Shown piece after piece: positions 7,704 to 16,431 of a DNA stretch of 39,911 nt. Position 1 is the stretch's first letter; each line of letters begins with the position of its first letter. The notes under the pieces are model-generated. The model had not been told where the DNA came from. It saw only the letters and a list, made by a program, of their open reading frames with translations, and did no database searches. A program made the translations under genes and the position numbers. Source of the DNA: Candidatus Poribacteria bacterium (lineage in GTDB: Bacteria > Poribacteria > WGA-4E > WGA-3G). The stretch is taken from NCBI GenBank assembly GCA_021295715.1, contig JAGWBV010000085.1:1-39911 (forward strand). The letters run 5' to 3'.

Positions 7704-8723
7704 TTAAATTTCCGACAACAGGACAGGACGATTTTCACGAAGCGACTTCAACGCTGCGAAACCGATTACGACTGGTGCCCGACCATCCTCCGCTGTAACC
7801 GGCGGTGGCGTGTCTTCCTGAATGCATGCCAAGAACGCTCGCACCTCTGAAAGAAACGCTGGTTTGTAGCGTTCCACAAAGAAATACGGAGGCGACGCAG
7901 CGCGTATCCCTTCACTACCGCTGAAGGTAACGGTATCCGTCGGTGGATTCGCTGCCGTAACCATCCCTTTTGAACCGAAGACCTCAACACGCTGGTCGTA
8001 ACCGTAGACAGCCTCCCTGCTGTTATCAATGGTTGCGATAACCCCGTTTTGGAACCGTAAAGTGATAACGGCGGTGTCAATGTCGCCAACCTCGCCGATT
8101 TTCGGATCAACACGCACGCCACCCACTGCATACACCTCAACAACTTCGTCTCCGGTGAGATAGCGCGCCATATCGAAATCGTGGATCGTCATGTCAAGGA
8201 AAATCCCGCCAGAGATCTTGACGTATTCAATCGGGGGTGGTGCGGGATCTCGGCTCGTGATTCGCATGATATGCGGTTCGCCAATCTCTCCAGAGGCGAC
8301 GGCTTCGCGGACCCGCATGAAACTCGCATCAAACCGACGGTTGAAACCGACCTGAAACTTAACCCCTGCTTTCTCAACAATCGCCAAAGTCTCATCAATC
8401 TGCCCCAAATCCAAGGAGATCGGCTTCTCACAAAAGACGTGTTTTCCTGCGCTCGCCGCGGCTTGGCTAATCTCGACGTGCGTATCGGTAGCAGATGCTA
8501 CCAATACCGCTTCAATCTGCGGATCCGCCAATATTGCAGTATAATCGTCGGTTGTTTTTGGGACATTAAATTGTTTCGCGAGAGAGACAAGACCGGCGGG
8601 GTCCAAACTGCAAATCGCTATCAGTTCGGCTTCGGGTATATGCTGAGCGAGGTGTTCAATGTGCAATTTACCGATGCGTCCTGTGCCGATAACGCCAACA
8701 CCGATTTTTGAGAGTTTGTTCAT
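7704..8723 (-). CDS. Gfo/Idh/MocA family oxidoreductase, inositol 2-dehydrogenase-like
   Basis: The N-terminal Rossmann fold has GVIGTGRIGKLH (about residues 10-21), followed by the family motif CEKPISL with the catalytic Lys at about 100, and the DMTIHDFDMARYL segment that carries the Asp/His pair of inositol dehydrogenases. It probably oxidises myo-inositol or a related polyol with NAD(P). The ATG at 8723 is chosen over a TTG one codon upstream because AAAGG lies 6 bp before it. The result is 339 residues, normal for IolG. The same-strand neighbour upstream encodes an IolE-like protein, which supports a polyol pathway. The exact substrate is not certain because this family is broad. Confidence 0.85.
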   Translation of the reverse strand: MNKLSKIGVGVIGTGRIGKLHIEHLAQHIPEAELIAICSLDPAGLVSLAKQFNVPKTTDDYTAILADPQIEAVLVASATDTHVEISQAAASAGKHVFCEKPISLDLGQIDETLAIVEKAGVKFQVGFNRRFDASFMRVREAVASGEIGEPHIMRITSRDPAPPPIEYVKISGGIFLDMTIHDFDMARYLTGDEVVEVYAVGGVRVDPKIGEVGDIDTAVITLRFQNGVIATIDNSREAVYGYDQRVEVFGSKGMVTAANPPTDTVTFSGSEGIRAASPPYFFVERYKPAFLSEVRAFLACIQEDTPPPVTAEDGRAPVVIGFAALKSLRENRPVLLSEI

Positions 8724-8726
8724 CAA

Positions 8727-8942
8727 AGACCTTTCCTACGTGGGTTCTATTAAAAGTAGTAGGCACACCCATGGGAGATTAAGAATTTAATCGGGGAATG
8801 TAGGTATTCATCGTCTGAATCAGGACTTACAGGATTCAAGGATTTACAAGATTCTGGAGCCTGCTTGATTAAAAGTTGTCTTTTATAGAATTACCCAAAT
8901 ATTTTATTACACTTCATCCGTGTGCCGTGACAGAAGTTCCTG
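8727..8942. other. Intergenic stretch with degenerate repeat sequence
   Basis: No gene is visible. Positions 8822-8858 contain related short units (aggacttacaggattcaagg, then ggatttacaagattc), which look like a degenerate dispersed repeat. The first bases resemble the GGACTTAC ends of the MITE-like elements at 198 and 19942. Confidence 0.35.
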
Positions 8943-9836
8943 CTACACAATCGAATTCAGGTACCGCAGATTCCGTTCTGCACTCTCGTAAGGACTCCCC
9001 ATTCCGGGCAAGACATCCTGCTCCACGACGATCCAACCCTCGTAGTTCCGTTTTCGCAATTCTGCGAGGAACGCGGGGAAATCAACGTCTCCGTTGCCCA
9101 GTTCGCAAAAAACGCCGTTCCCAACGGACTCGAAATAATCCCATTCATTCTTACGAGAATCGGCAGCGACATCGGGATGGCAATCCTTGAAATGGACGTG
9201 CCAGACTCGATCGGCATGGCGGACATACGCTTCAATCGGATCACCGCCACCGAATCGGTAATGTCCTGTATCGAAACACAATCCGATGAGGTTCGGGTCG
9301 GTGCGTTCCATCAACGTGTCTATCTCTGCTGGTGTCTCTACATATCCGGCACAATGCGGATGGAAAACGGTGCGGAGTCCTGTCTCGTCTCGGACAGATT
9401 CGGAGATACGGTGCGCGCCCTGTGCAAAAGTCTCCCACTGTGTTGGGGTCAACCCGTGTTCAGGACGGACACGACCGGCATAGCGGGTACGCAGTTCTGT
9501 AGTGGCGTTGTCATCCGATAGCACGATGAAGGGTTTTTCGCCAGCAGTATCCGCTAACAAACGGGCATGACGTAGTGCCGCTTCTTCACCGGATGCGTGT
9601 GTTTTTTCATCAGCGAGTGCGACACCTACGAACGCGCCTAACAGCGTTAGTTCACGGTCCTTCAGTTCGGTACGGAGGCGTTGCGCATCCGTCGGCATGA
9701 ATCCCCAATCCCCTAACTCGGTGCCGAGGTAACCGATTTCGTGCATCTCGTCTAACATCTGTGCGTAGCCGGGTGCTTCCCCGTCTAACGCAAACTCAAG
9801 TACACCCCACGAACACGGGGCATTTGCAATTTTCAT
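8943..9836 (-). CDS. Sugar phosphate isomerase/epimerase, IolE-like TIM barrel
   Basis: This 297-residue protein has the xylose-isomerase-like TIM barrel pattern: an N-terminal IANAPCSWGVLEF strand, EIGYLGTELGDWG, a metal-site region CFDTGHYRFGGGDP, VWHVHFKDCHPD, and GWIVVEQD near the C-terminus. The Glu, Asp, His and Glu residues in these strands fit a divalent metal site. Inosose dehydratase (IolE) is the best candidate because the iolG-like gene is the next gene on the same strand and an mmsA/iolA-type gene lies 5 kb away. Other sugar isomerases of the same fold are possible. The start at 9836 lacks a strong ribosome-binding site. Confidence 0.8.
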   Translation of the reverse strand: MKIANAPCSWGVLEFALDGEAPGYAQMLDEMHEIGYLGTELGDWGFMPTDAQRLRTELKDRELTLLGAFVGVALADEKTHASGEEAALRHARLLADTAGEKPFIVLSDDNATTELRTRYAGRVRPEHGLTPTQWETFAQGAHRISESVRDETGLRTVFHPHCAGYVETPAEIDTLMERTDPNLIGLCFDTGHYRFGGGDPIEAYVRHADRVWHVHFKDCHPDVAADSRKNEWDYFESVGNGVFCELGNGDVDFPAFLAELRKRNYEGWIVVEQDVLPGMGSPYESAERNLRYLNSIV

Positions 9837-9890
9837 AGAATTATAGACTCTCTTTTGCTTGAAATCTTTTCCGATCTACTTAAGGTTGTC

Positions 9891-10035
9891 TAACGTGAGT
9901 TTGAAAAATAAAGTCTTAAGAAACGTGTTGCGTATACTTTTGAGAATCAGCGGGTTTCTTGTCGCATCATCCGTTAGTTTGTGCGTCTTCTGGCGAAGAC
10001 TGACAGTCTACGCTACGAATATCAAACTCACGTTA
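9891..10035. repeat. 145-bp element with perfect 14-bp terminal inverted repeats
   Basis: taacgtgagtttga at 9891-9904 is exactly repeated in inverted form at 10022-10035. Inside is a perfect stem-loop, gtcttc-tggc-gaagac, at 9985-10000. No coding sequence is convincing. This looks like a MITE or a large foldback element in the 349-bp gap 9837-10185. Confidence 0.65.
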
Positions 10036-10160
10036 CTACCATCACCTTAACATTACCGTTAGGGTTTTTCATCTTCAAAGATGTGTGCAGATATCTTGAC
10101 TTTCGGTGCGTTTTCCGGATCGTGTCTATAGTAGTGCTGTGTCACTCCTAAAATGATGGA

Positions 10161-10190
10161 TGTGGGCAGCCACAAGGGACTGCCCCTACA
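10161..10190. repeat. Small palindromic repeat (gggcag...ctgccc)
   Basis: Arms gggcag (10164-10169) and ctgccc (10180-10185) flank a 10-base loop. This type of tgtgggcag...ctgcccctaca hairpin resembles dispersed intergenic repeats. It overlaps the stop of the small ORF next to it. Confidence 0.5.
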
Positions 10191-10335
10191 GGGAAAATCC
10201 CTTCAACCAGCAGTAGTGTTCTTCATAAGCGTCTAAAAAGAGTTTTTGGTCCTCTCTTTTTAGTGTCAAAATGAAACCTGCTTTTCCGACATCATTTAGA
10301 CCTTCATAGTATTGGATTGCTGCTTTTATGTTCAT
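10186..10335 (-). CDS. Small hypothetical protein (49 residues), doubtful
   Basis: A short ORF begins MNIKAAIQYYEGL and ends EEHYCWLKGFSL. It is charged and probably helical, without signal peptide or recognised domain. A longer version starting at 10419 is possible, but neither start has a good ribosome-binding site. Its stop overlaps a palindromic repeat, so the C-terminal residues are repeat-derived. It may be a remnant of a larger gene or not a gene at all. It lies downstream of the TPR/PIN pair on the same strand. Confidence 0.3.
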   Translation of the reverse strand: MNIKAAIQYYEGLNDVGKAGFILTLKREDQKLFLDAYEEHYCWLKGFSL

Positions 10336-10497
10336 ACAGAAAGTGTCTTGAAAAACGGTATATCTCTCCACATGCTGCGATTTTTTCGGTGTATTTACCG
10401 CTCTACCTGCAGGAAACACCCAAGCAAAAACACCTACAAATTTATTTTCAAACCGGCGGTAACACTATTAACATCATCAGAATGATAGATTTTAAAC

Positions 10498-11370
10498 CTA
10501 CTGTTGCGTTAACATTGCCTTGATGTCTTCCGGGAACTGGACACCGTTCCTCTGCTCAAAGTCTGCAACGTTTTCATAACTCTTGCGAAATGACGCGATG
10601 ATGTCAAAATCTTTGCCCTTTGCAAAAATCAGGTCTGCTTTGGCTCTTTCCCATTCCTTTAGGTGTAACCATGCCTCGCCACGAGCCCCATAGGCCTCAG
10701 CATAATCGGGTTCGCGTTTTATGACTTCGTTATAATCCTTTATGGCTTTGTCATACTCGTGTTTCTTGCAGTGAGCGACACCGCGATGGCAATACGCTTT
10801 GGCATAATTAGGTTTAAGCTTTATTGCCTGGTCATAGTCGGCGATGGCTTTATCATGCTCACCAATGTAACTGTAGGCATTGCCCCGTTTGATGTAGTCT
10901 TCTACTATTTTCGGATTGAAGGTCAAGCTTGCAGTGTAAAGTTTAATGTATTCTTGTGCCTCTTCCCTATTCTTAATTAGCCCCCGAGTATAACCACCAT
11001 TCAGTTCTTGGCACTGCCCGATAAACCGCATCAATCCATCGGCTCCAAGTTTATTCATAAGGACTTGATTTCCGATTTCACAAATCTCAATGTCTGTCAT
11101 TTTCCGAATTTCGCTTTGAGGCGCGGCGAACCTCTCAGCCCGTGCGCGTTCTTCTATTTCCCTTGCCGTAACCCTATCTTGGATCCGTTTAACGATGGTG
11201 TCAATATCGGGTTGATCCGCCAACAATTTATGTCGGTCAACAGCGTAATTACCTTTACCGGGTTGGCACTGCCGAATAAACCGCGGCACCTCAGAGACCC
11301 CGAGTTTATCCGTAAGGACTTTAATCCCCATTTCATAAAGTTCACTATCTGTCATTTCTAATACGCTCAT
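10498..11370 (-). CDS. Protein with duplicated antitoxin-like N-terminal domain and TPR repeats
   Basis: The protein has 290 residues. Two related units of about 45 residues, at 6-50 (MTDSELYEMGIKVLTDKLG, FIRQCQ) and 91-135 (MTDIEICEIGNQVLMNKLG, FIGQCQ), are joined by a charged linker. They are followed by three TPRs (about 159-258) with canonical DYIKRGNAYSYIGEHDKAI-type helices and a short C-terminal region. The gene overlaps the upstream PIN-domain gene by 26 bp, and its AGGAG ribosome-binding site (11381-11385) lies inside that gene, so translation is probably coupled. This suggests that it is the PIN partner, possibly the antitoxin, with TPRs added. The domain family of the N-terminal unit is not one I can name with certainty. 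Confidence 0.75.
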   Translation of the reverse strand: MSVLEMTDSELYEMGIKVLTDKLGVSEVPRFIRQCQPGKGNYAVDRHKLLADQPDIDTIVKRIQDRVTAREIEERARAERFAAPQSEIRKMTDIEICEIGNQVLMNKLGADGLMRFIGQCQELNGGYTRGLIKNREEAQEYIKLYTASLTFNPKIVEDYIKRGNAYSYIGEHDKAIADYDQAIKLKPNYAKAYCHRGVAHCKKHEYDKAIKDYNEVIKREPDYAEAYGARGEAWLHLKEWERAKADLIFAKGKDFDIIASFRKSYENVADFEQRNGVQFPEDIKAMLTQQ

Positions 11371-11833
11371 TTTCTGCTATCTCCTGAAACCATGCATAAG
11401 GGTTTTCGACCCGGACGGAAAGTTGAGAATTATAGCGTTTTACCCCTCTGAGAAGCCTATCATCGGTTGTTAGAAAAATATCAGCTAAGCCGCTCTCGGC
11501 ACAAGCGAGATGTAAAGCATCTAATTCTTTAAACCCCAAAGTTTCAAGCTGCTTGCCTCTCAATATTTCAATCGTTCCAACAGAAACAGTCTGGTGCGCG
11601 TTGGTTATTAAATCTTTAATCTGTAAGCGTTGGTCCAAGTCAGAGTTTTGCTCTACTTCATCCACCAAAACATCACTGGAAATCCAATACAAGTGCCCGG
11701 AATGAACCTGAGAAATGATTCGTCCGATAACTTCAGTTTCCTGATAGACTCGGGCTTGCGTTTGGTCGTCAAAAAAACGACTCAAGCAACATGTATCAAG
11801 ATAAATTTTCCAGAACTGTAAATTGGTCTGCAC
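11345..11833 (-). CDS. PIN-domain protein, putative toxin ribonuclease
   Basis: The protein has 162 residues with PIN-type acidic positions: D13 in KIYLDTCC, E59 in DVLVDEVE, D105 in ELDALHLA and D124/D125 in LTTDDRLL. PIN domains are metal-dependent RNases common in VapC-like toxins. The only plausible start is GTG at 11833 with a weak GGAG upstream. It is the first gene of a two-gene unit and overlaps the TPR gene. If this is a toxin-antitoxin pair, the toxin is encoded first, the reverse of the usual vapBC order. The RNA target cannot be predicted. Confidence 0.8.
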   Translation of the reverse strand: MQTNLQFWKIYLDTCCLSRFFDDQTQARVYQETEVIGRIISQVHSGHLYWISSDVLVDEVEQNSDLDQRLQIKDLITNAHQTVSVGTIEILRGKQLETLGFKELDALHLACAESGLADIFLTTDDRLLRGVKRYNSQLSVRVENPYAWFQEIAENERIRNDR

Positions 11834-11980
11834 ACGTATATCCAGACTCCACTCGGTAATTTTCTATCACAGGTTAACGTAATACAAAATAGGACTCTTC
11901 GTTGAATTAGCATATCATAACAAGGAGGCAGATGTCAAGGAAAACCCAATCCTCTAATCATGATCAAAGGAATAGTGGAC

Positions 11981-11997
11981 GGCACGCGGAGCGTGCC
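11981..11997. repeat. Perfect palindrome ggcacgc-gga-gcgtgcc
   Basis: Seven-base arms flank a three-base loop in the 11834-12255 gap. No gene is visible in the gap apart from this and the palindrome at 12103. The flank (ctactact) resembles sequence near 8750, so this is probably a dispersed REP-like element. Confidence 0.55.
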
Positions 11998-12102
11998 TAC
12001 TACTCTTAAGTCAGTCGAGAATCGGAGTGTTTTGCTTGGGCATTTCTCCGCTCCTACAGAACAACTATGGTAGATTATACAATTAACTTTACACTTCAAT
12101 CG

Positions 12103-12123
12103 GCGCGGTTACAAACCGCACCT
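12103..12123. repeat. REP-like palindrome ggcgcggtt-aca-aaccgcacc
   Basis: Nine-base arms with one mismatched pair flank a three-base loop. A perfect relative is at 23295-23315, and split copies occur within the MITE-like elements near 242 and 19975. Confidence 0.6.
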
Positions 12124-12255
12124 ACCAGTAAGTGTCAACATATTTTGATAATTCACCATAAATGATCTTGATCGCGTAAAAACGTAAATTTCATGAATAT
12201 AGAAAAGTATGATATACTGCCACCAATCGTAATCGAAATATCAGAGGTAAAGATT

Positions 12256-14148
12256 ATGTTCCCAACGATTGAAGCGCGAACACCCATTAACACACCGCCA
12301 ATGTGGGCTATGTTGGAACGCCAACTCATTGACAAAATGAACGCTGCAGCACCAGAAGTCCTGAAAAAGTATACGCGCTCAGACGGGACACTGTTCTGGC
12401 CCACACATCCAGATTTTCAGAGTATCGACGGATTGGACGATGCCTACGAGAGTTTTCATAACTGGTCCCTCTTTTATATGCTCGGTGGTGATGCGCGGTT
12501 CTTGGCTGACGCAGACACGGAATTCAATGTCATTACAAACGATATGGCGCGATATGGGACAGGTCACGGTTACCCGATGGTGGTGAAAGAATATCAACCG
12601 GGTTACGACTGGTTCCATCAAGGCGAAGGGAACTATCTCTTTTACATGCTCTGTATGGCAGCCCCGTCAAATCCGAAGAACATCGAACGGGCAAAACGGT
12701 TTGCAGGATTTTTCATGAATGAAGACCCAGATGTGCAGAACTATGACGCGCAGCATAAGATTATCAAATGTGCCATGAACGGGAGCAAGGGACCGGCATT
12801 CTGGGCTTTCGCTGGACACCCGTATTTCCCTTGGGACGGTTACAATATGCCATTTTACGATATTCCGGGAGGCGCGAGTCATGAAGCCGTTAGGGAAAAT
12901 GAAGCACTGCGTGAGCGTATGGGAAGGATAAACCATGAACGTCAGGGAGTGGGAGACACGGTCGTTAACCTCGCGGCGACGACTCTTGCTACGAATGCTT
13001 TTTTGCTGACCGGTGACGAGAAATACAAGGCATGGGTTCGGGAATACGTCGATGCGTGGATCGCGCGGACAGCGGAAAATGGTGGTATTGTCCCAGACAA
13101 CGTCGGATTGTCAGGAAGGATCGGCGAACACATAGATGGTAAGTGGTATGGTTCATACTATGGATGGAGTTGGCCCCACGGGTGGCATAGCGTCGGACAA
13201 GCGGTGGGTATTGCGGCGCAGAACGCCACATTGCTCTGGAGAGATCTTGCGTATCTCGACTTTCCACGCTCACAGATTGACGTATTAATCGAAAAGGGGA
13301 TTGAGAAGAACGATCAACTTTACATTCCGCAGAAGTATGGTGATCCGGGTAAAGTCAATTATGTGCCGGGTGCTTGGCTGCAATACCCAATCACAAACGA
13401 GGACGGCACTGCACTGCAAGTAGACGGTTGGTTTGAGTTCATGCCGATGCACCCATCGGATGTGGCGCATTTATGGGCACTGTCAATGGAACCCACGGAT
13501 CAGGATCGCGCAAAGAAAATCGCTAAAAGGACAGGCTCGAAATTCGACATTAACGCGTGGCACCATACCAAAGATAGCGGTGGACACGACGGCGCGTGGC
13601 TGGCATACATGCGAGACGAATATCCTGAATATCCAGAAACAATCCTCAAGCACAACCTCTCCCAAGTCGATGCACGTCTCGCCTTCATGGCTGACGATGA
13701 CGAAGATCCAGCACACTATGGAGATGCCTACTTCCAACGACGCAACCCCATCACCTGTGAAGGATTGGTTCAACTGACGTGTGGCGGTCCGTTGCCGCAT
13801 TACAACGGCGGCTTACTCGTGACACGGGTGCGCCACTTCGACGGACAGCAGAAGCGACCGGGGTTGCCACCCGATGTTGGTGCGTTGGTTACGAAGATGA
13901 CTGTGGATACCACAGAAATTCAGTTCGTCAACCTGAACACCACAGAATCGAGAGATGTTATTGTGCAAGCAGGTGCGATGGGTGAACACAATTTCACTTC
14001 AGTCAGCATCAACGACGGTCAGAACAGACAGAGCATCCCAATCAATGGAACGTTCCTCCACGTCCATCTACCCCCCTACACACACATCGATTTGGAGTTA
14101 GGGATGCACCGTTTCGTCAACGCGCCATCCTATAAGCATCCGTGGTAA
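12256..14148 (+). CDS. Uncharacterised 630-residue protein, possibly six-hairpin-type glycan enzyme
   Basis: I do not recognise a precise family. The protein is soluble, has no signal peptide, and is rich in Trp, Tyr, His and Gly (FHNWSLFYMLGG, HQGEGNYLFYML, YYGWSWPHGWHSVGQA, HHTKDSGGHDGAWLAYM). The N-terminal two thirds are helical with repeated aromatic motifs, which is compatible with an alpha/alpha toroid as in unsaturated glucuronyl hydrolases or glycan lyases. The C-terminal 130 residues look beta-rich. The ATG at 12256 (GAGG at 12244-12247) is preferred to the ATG at 12193, which has no ribosome-binding site. A role in polysaccharide breakdown is inference only. Confidence 0.8.
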   Translation: MFPTIEARTPINTPPMWAMLERQLIDKMNAAAPEVLKKYTRSDGTLFWPTHPDFQSIDGLDDAYESFHNWSLFYMLGGDARFLADADTEFNVITNDMARYGTGHGYPMVVKEYQPGYDWFHQGEGNYLFYMLCMAAPSNPKNIERAKRFAGFFMNEDPDVQNYDAQHKIIKCAMNGSKGPAFWAFAGHPYFPWDGYNMPFYDIPGGASHEAVRENEALRERMGRINHERQGVGDTVVNLAATTLATNAFLLTGDEKYKAWVREYVDAWIARTAENGGIVPDNVGLSGRIGEHIDGKWYGSYYGWSWPHGWHSVGQAVGIAAQNATLLWRDLAYLDFPRSQIDVLIEKGIEKNDQLYIPQKYGDPGKVNYVPGAWLQYPITNEDGTALQVDGWFEFMPMHPSDVAHLWALSMEPTDQDRAKKIAKRTGSKFDINAWHHTKDSGGHDGAWLAYMRDEYPEYPETILKHNLSQVDARLAFMADDDEDPAHYGDAYFQRRNPITCEGLVQLTCGGPLPHYNGGLLVTRVRHFDGQQKRPGLPPDVGALVTKMTVDTTEIQFVNLNTTESRDVIVQAGAMGEHNFTSVSINDGQNRQSIPINGTFLHVHLPPYTHIDLELGMHRFVNAPSYKHPW

Positions 14149-14273
14149 ATAAATTAAAAAAGCGAACCTTTTCTGAACGGATCTGACTAAATAAGCAAAA
14201 CCAAAAGTAAATGCCTTTCCTAAAAAGATAATTGGGCATTCACAAAATAATAATTCAAATAGGAGAAAGAAAA

Positions 14274-14777
14274 ATGAAAAAGCAATGGTTTGTACTCAGC
14301 GCAATCGCAGCAATCGCAATGATCGGAATGTTCGTTTTTGAAAACACGGCTGCAGCCCATAGAGAGGTTCAGAGCAAACGACAATATCGCAACGACAATA
14401 CCCGTCCAACTCGGGGTCGGATCGCTACACTCAATCCGGTGGCGACTCTCAATCAGTCATGGATAGATTTGACCTTCGGTGTGACAGTTGATACAGAGAC
14501 GTTAGCGAAGGTGCATCCGATCTATCAGAAAACGCGTGAAACGCTCCAGACACAGATTAAGGAAGCACGTAAATCTGATGAGAAACGTGAGGCAGTAAAG
14601 AAATTACGCGAGAACATCAAGGAAACGAATGCAAAATTCTATGCGAGTCTCAAAGAGGTCTTGACGGAAGAGCAGATGACGAAACTGACGGAATTGACCA
14701 AGAAACGGCGCACAGACGCACGGAAACGCGTCAATGAACTCCGTCGTAATCAACTGGAATCCCGTAGACACCGTTAA
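14274..14777 (+). CDS. Exported helical Spy/CpxP-like protein
   Basis: The protein has 167 residues. A signal peptide (KKQWFVLSAIAAIAMIGMF, with a cleavage site near ENTAAAH) is followed by a basic linker and a highly charged helical region, including KVHPIYQKTRETLQTQIKEA and FYASLKEVLTEEQMTKLTEL. The LTEEQMTKLTEL-type motif is typical of Spy/CpxP-like periplasmic chaperones and related LTXXQ proteins. The ATG at 14274 has a clear AGGAG at 14261-14265. It is 125 bp downstream of the large unknown gene. It is probably periplasmic; the specific role is unknown. Confidence 0.7.
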   Translation: MKKQWFVLSAIAAIAMIGMFVFENTAAAHREVQSKRQYRNDNTRPTRGRIATLNPVATLNQSWIDLTFGVTVDTETLAKVHPIYQKTRETLQTQIKEARKSDEKREAVKKLRENIKETNAKFYASLKEVLTEEQMTKLTELTKKRRTDARKRVNELRRNQLESRRHR

Positions 14778-14810
14778 AATCCATTTTTAATTTTACCTTG
14801 CGGTTCGATC

Positions 14811-14853
14811 GGGCGGGTTGGGAGCATGGAAGTTCTGCTCCGTATACCCGCCC
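14811..14853. repeat. Strong interrupted hairpin, gggcgggt / acccgccc
   Basis: Outer arms (14811-14818 and 14846-14853) and inner arms ggagc (14821-14825) and gctcc (14837-14841) form a stem around an 11-base loop. It lies between convergent genes. It could terminate transcription from either side but lacks a T-run, and it resembles dispersed intergenic repeats. Confidence 0.5.
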
Positions 14854-14880
14854 TCCATTTCATTACGGGCTACGCTGGTG

Positions 14881-14906
14881 GCAACTTGGGTTATTTTAAC
14901 AAAGTT
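14881..14906. repeat. Dispersed repeat unit gcaacttgggttatt...aaagtt
   Basis: This 26-base unit overlaps the stop codon of mmsA and recurs with two differences at 20270-20295. A shorter inverted copy is at 20116-20129. It probably derives from the end of a MITE-like element. Confidence 0.5.
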
Positions 14907-16383
14907 AAGCCCAGCGTTCAACGACGACTTTTTTCTGGGTGAAGAAGTCTACGGCATCCCAACTCTGACCGTGGAGGTCACCGAAGAAACTATCTTTCCA
15001 ACCGCTGAAAGGGAAAAATGCCATTGGCGCGGCGACACCGATGTTAATACCGATATTACCGATCTCTGCTTCATAACGGAATTGACGCGCAGACGCGCCA
15101 CTACTCGTAAAGAGACACGCCATGTTGCCGTAACGTCCGCTATTGATGAGTCCGATTGCATCGTCGATCGTCTCCACATGGATCAGCCCTAAAACGGGTC
15201 CGAAGATCTCGGTTCTGGCAATATCGCCCTGTGGATTAAGGTCATCGAGGATTGTCGGACGAATAAAATTGCCGTTTTCACCGCCAGTGATGCTCGGATA
15301 CCGACCATCAACGAGGAGTTGGGCACCTTCCTCAGCACCGGCTTGAATCAGCCCCTCAATTCGGCCCCTACTTTCGGAAGTAATGACGGGTCCCATTTCG
15401 ACCCCCTCTTCCAATCCATTTCCGACCACCCGATCAGTGGCAGTGTCGGCGATGGCTTCGGTGAACCAGTGGCGCGCCTCGCCAACAGTGAGAGCAAGAG
15501 ATGCCGCAAGGCAGCGTTGCCCAGCACATCCGAAGGCACTCTCGGCTGCAGCATTGACAGTAAACTGCGGATCTGCATCAGGAAGGACAATCAGCGGATT
15601 TTTCGCGCCCCCTTGACACTGGACGCGTTTGCCGTTTGCAGCGGCCTTCGCATAGATTTCTTTAGCAGTGGCAGTCGCCCCGACAAAACTGACCCCTCGG
15701 ATGTCTGGATGCGTTAAGATTGCATCCACAGTCTCACGTCCACCGTTCACAAGGTTGACAACGCCTTTAGGGAGTCCTGTCTGTTCCAATAACTGAAATA
15801 TCTTTTGCATCGTGATGGGCACTTTTTCGGAAGGTTTCACGATGTAAGTGTTGCCACAGGCAATGGCATAAGGGAGAAACCAGAAAGTAATCATCCCCGG
15901 AAAGTTGAAAGGTGCGATTGCAGCACACACACCAACAGGTTGACGAATCATGAATTCATCGATACCGGTAGCGATATCCTCCAAGTTCGTGCCTTGCATG
16001 AGTGTGGGAATACCACAAGCGACCTCAACATTCTCAATCGCGCGCCGCATTTCACCCTTCGCCTCGTCAAGCGTCTTACCACACTCCAGCGTAATCGTTC
16101 TGGCGATGTCCTCCAAGTTCTCTTCTAAAAGGTTTTTCAAGGCAAAGAGGTATTGAATACGTTCGACCGGGGGCGTCCGCCGCCATTCGTGGAGAGCATC
16201 AGCGGCGGCTGTCGCCGCTTGACCGACCTCTTCCGCGGGTGAAAGCGGGACTTGGGTGAGTACCTCCCCCGTCGCAGGATTCGTAACGTCTATCAGTTCA
16301 GCCGCCTCGGACTTCTGCCATGTGTTATTAACGAAGTTCGGTAGCGGGTTCCCGCTTTTAAGAAGACTCACATCAGTTTCCAT
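14905..16383 (-). CDS. mmsA: CoA-acylating methylmalonate-semialdehyde dehydrogenase
   Basis: The protein has 492 residues and is of the aldehyde dehydrogenase superfamily. It shows features of the MmsA/IolA subfamily: [43 protein letters not shown] where other ALDHs have the general-base Glu region, and the catalytic Cys at 291 in GQRCLA. The enzyme converts methylmalonate or malonate semialdehyde to propionyl-CoA or acetyl-CoA, in valine or myo-inositol breakdown. The iolG- and iolE-like genes 5 kb away favour an inositol role. The ATG at 16383 follows AGGAGG. It is the last gene of a long co-directional run. Confidence 0.92.
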   Translation of the reverse strand: METDVSLLKSGNPLPNFVNNTWQKSEAAELIDVTNPATGEVLTQVPLSPAEEVGQAATAAADALHEWRRTPPVERIQYLFALKNLLEENLEDIARTITLECGKTLDEAKGEMRRAIENVEVACGIPTLMQGTNLEDIATGIDEFMIRQPVGVCAAIAPFNFPGMITFWFLPYAIACGNTYIVKPSEKVPITMQKIFQLLEQTGLPKGVVNLVNGGRETVDAILTHPDIRGVSFVGATATAKEIYAKAAANGKRVQCQGGAKNPLIVLPDADPQFTVNAAAESAFGCAGQRCLAASLALTVGEARHWFTEAIADTATDRVVGNGLEEGVEMGPVITSESRGRIEGLIQAGAEEGAQLLVDGRYPSITGGENGNFIRPTILDDLNPQGDIARTEIFGPVLGLIHVETIDDAIGLINSGRYGNMACLFTSSGASARQFRYEAEIGNIGINIGVAAPMAFFPFSGWKDSFFGDLHGQSWDAVDFFTQKKVVVERWA

Positions 16384-16431
16384 CGTATCTCCTCCTTAGT
16401 TCTCCTCTGATCGGAAGTCACGCGATCACGA

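Noticed and set aside
9859-10050. A 63-codon ORF on the + strand
   Set aside because: It lies almost fully within the foldback element at 9891-10035 and is probably a chance frame.
14790-14860. A possible tRNA gene suggested by a ggttcgatc stretch near 14802
   Set aside because: No cloverleaf with an acceptor stem can be made. The sequence instead forms the gggcgggt/acccgccc hairpin.
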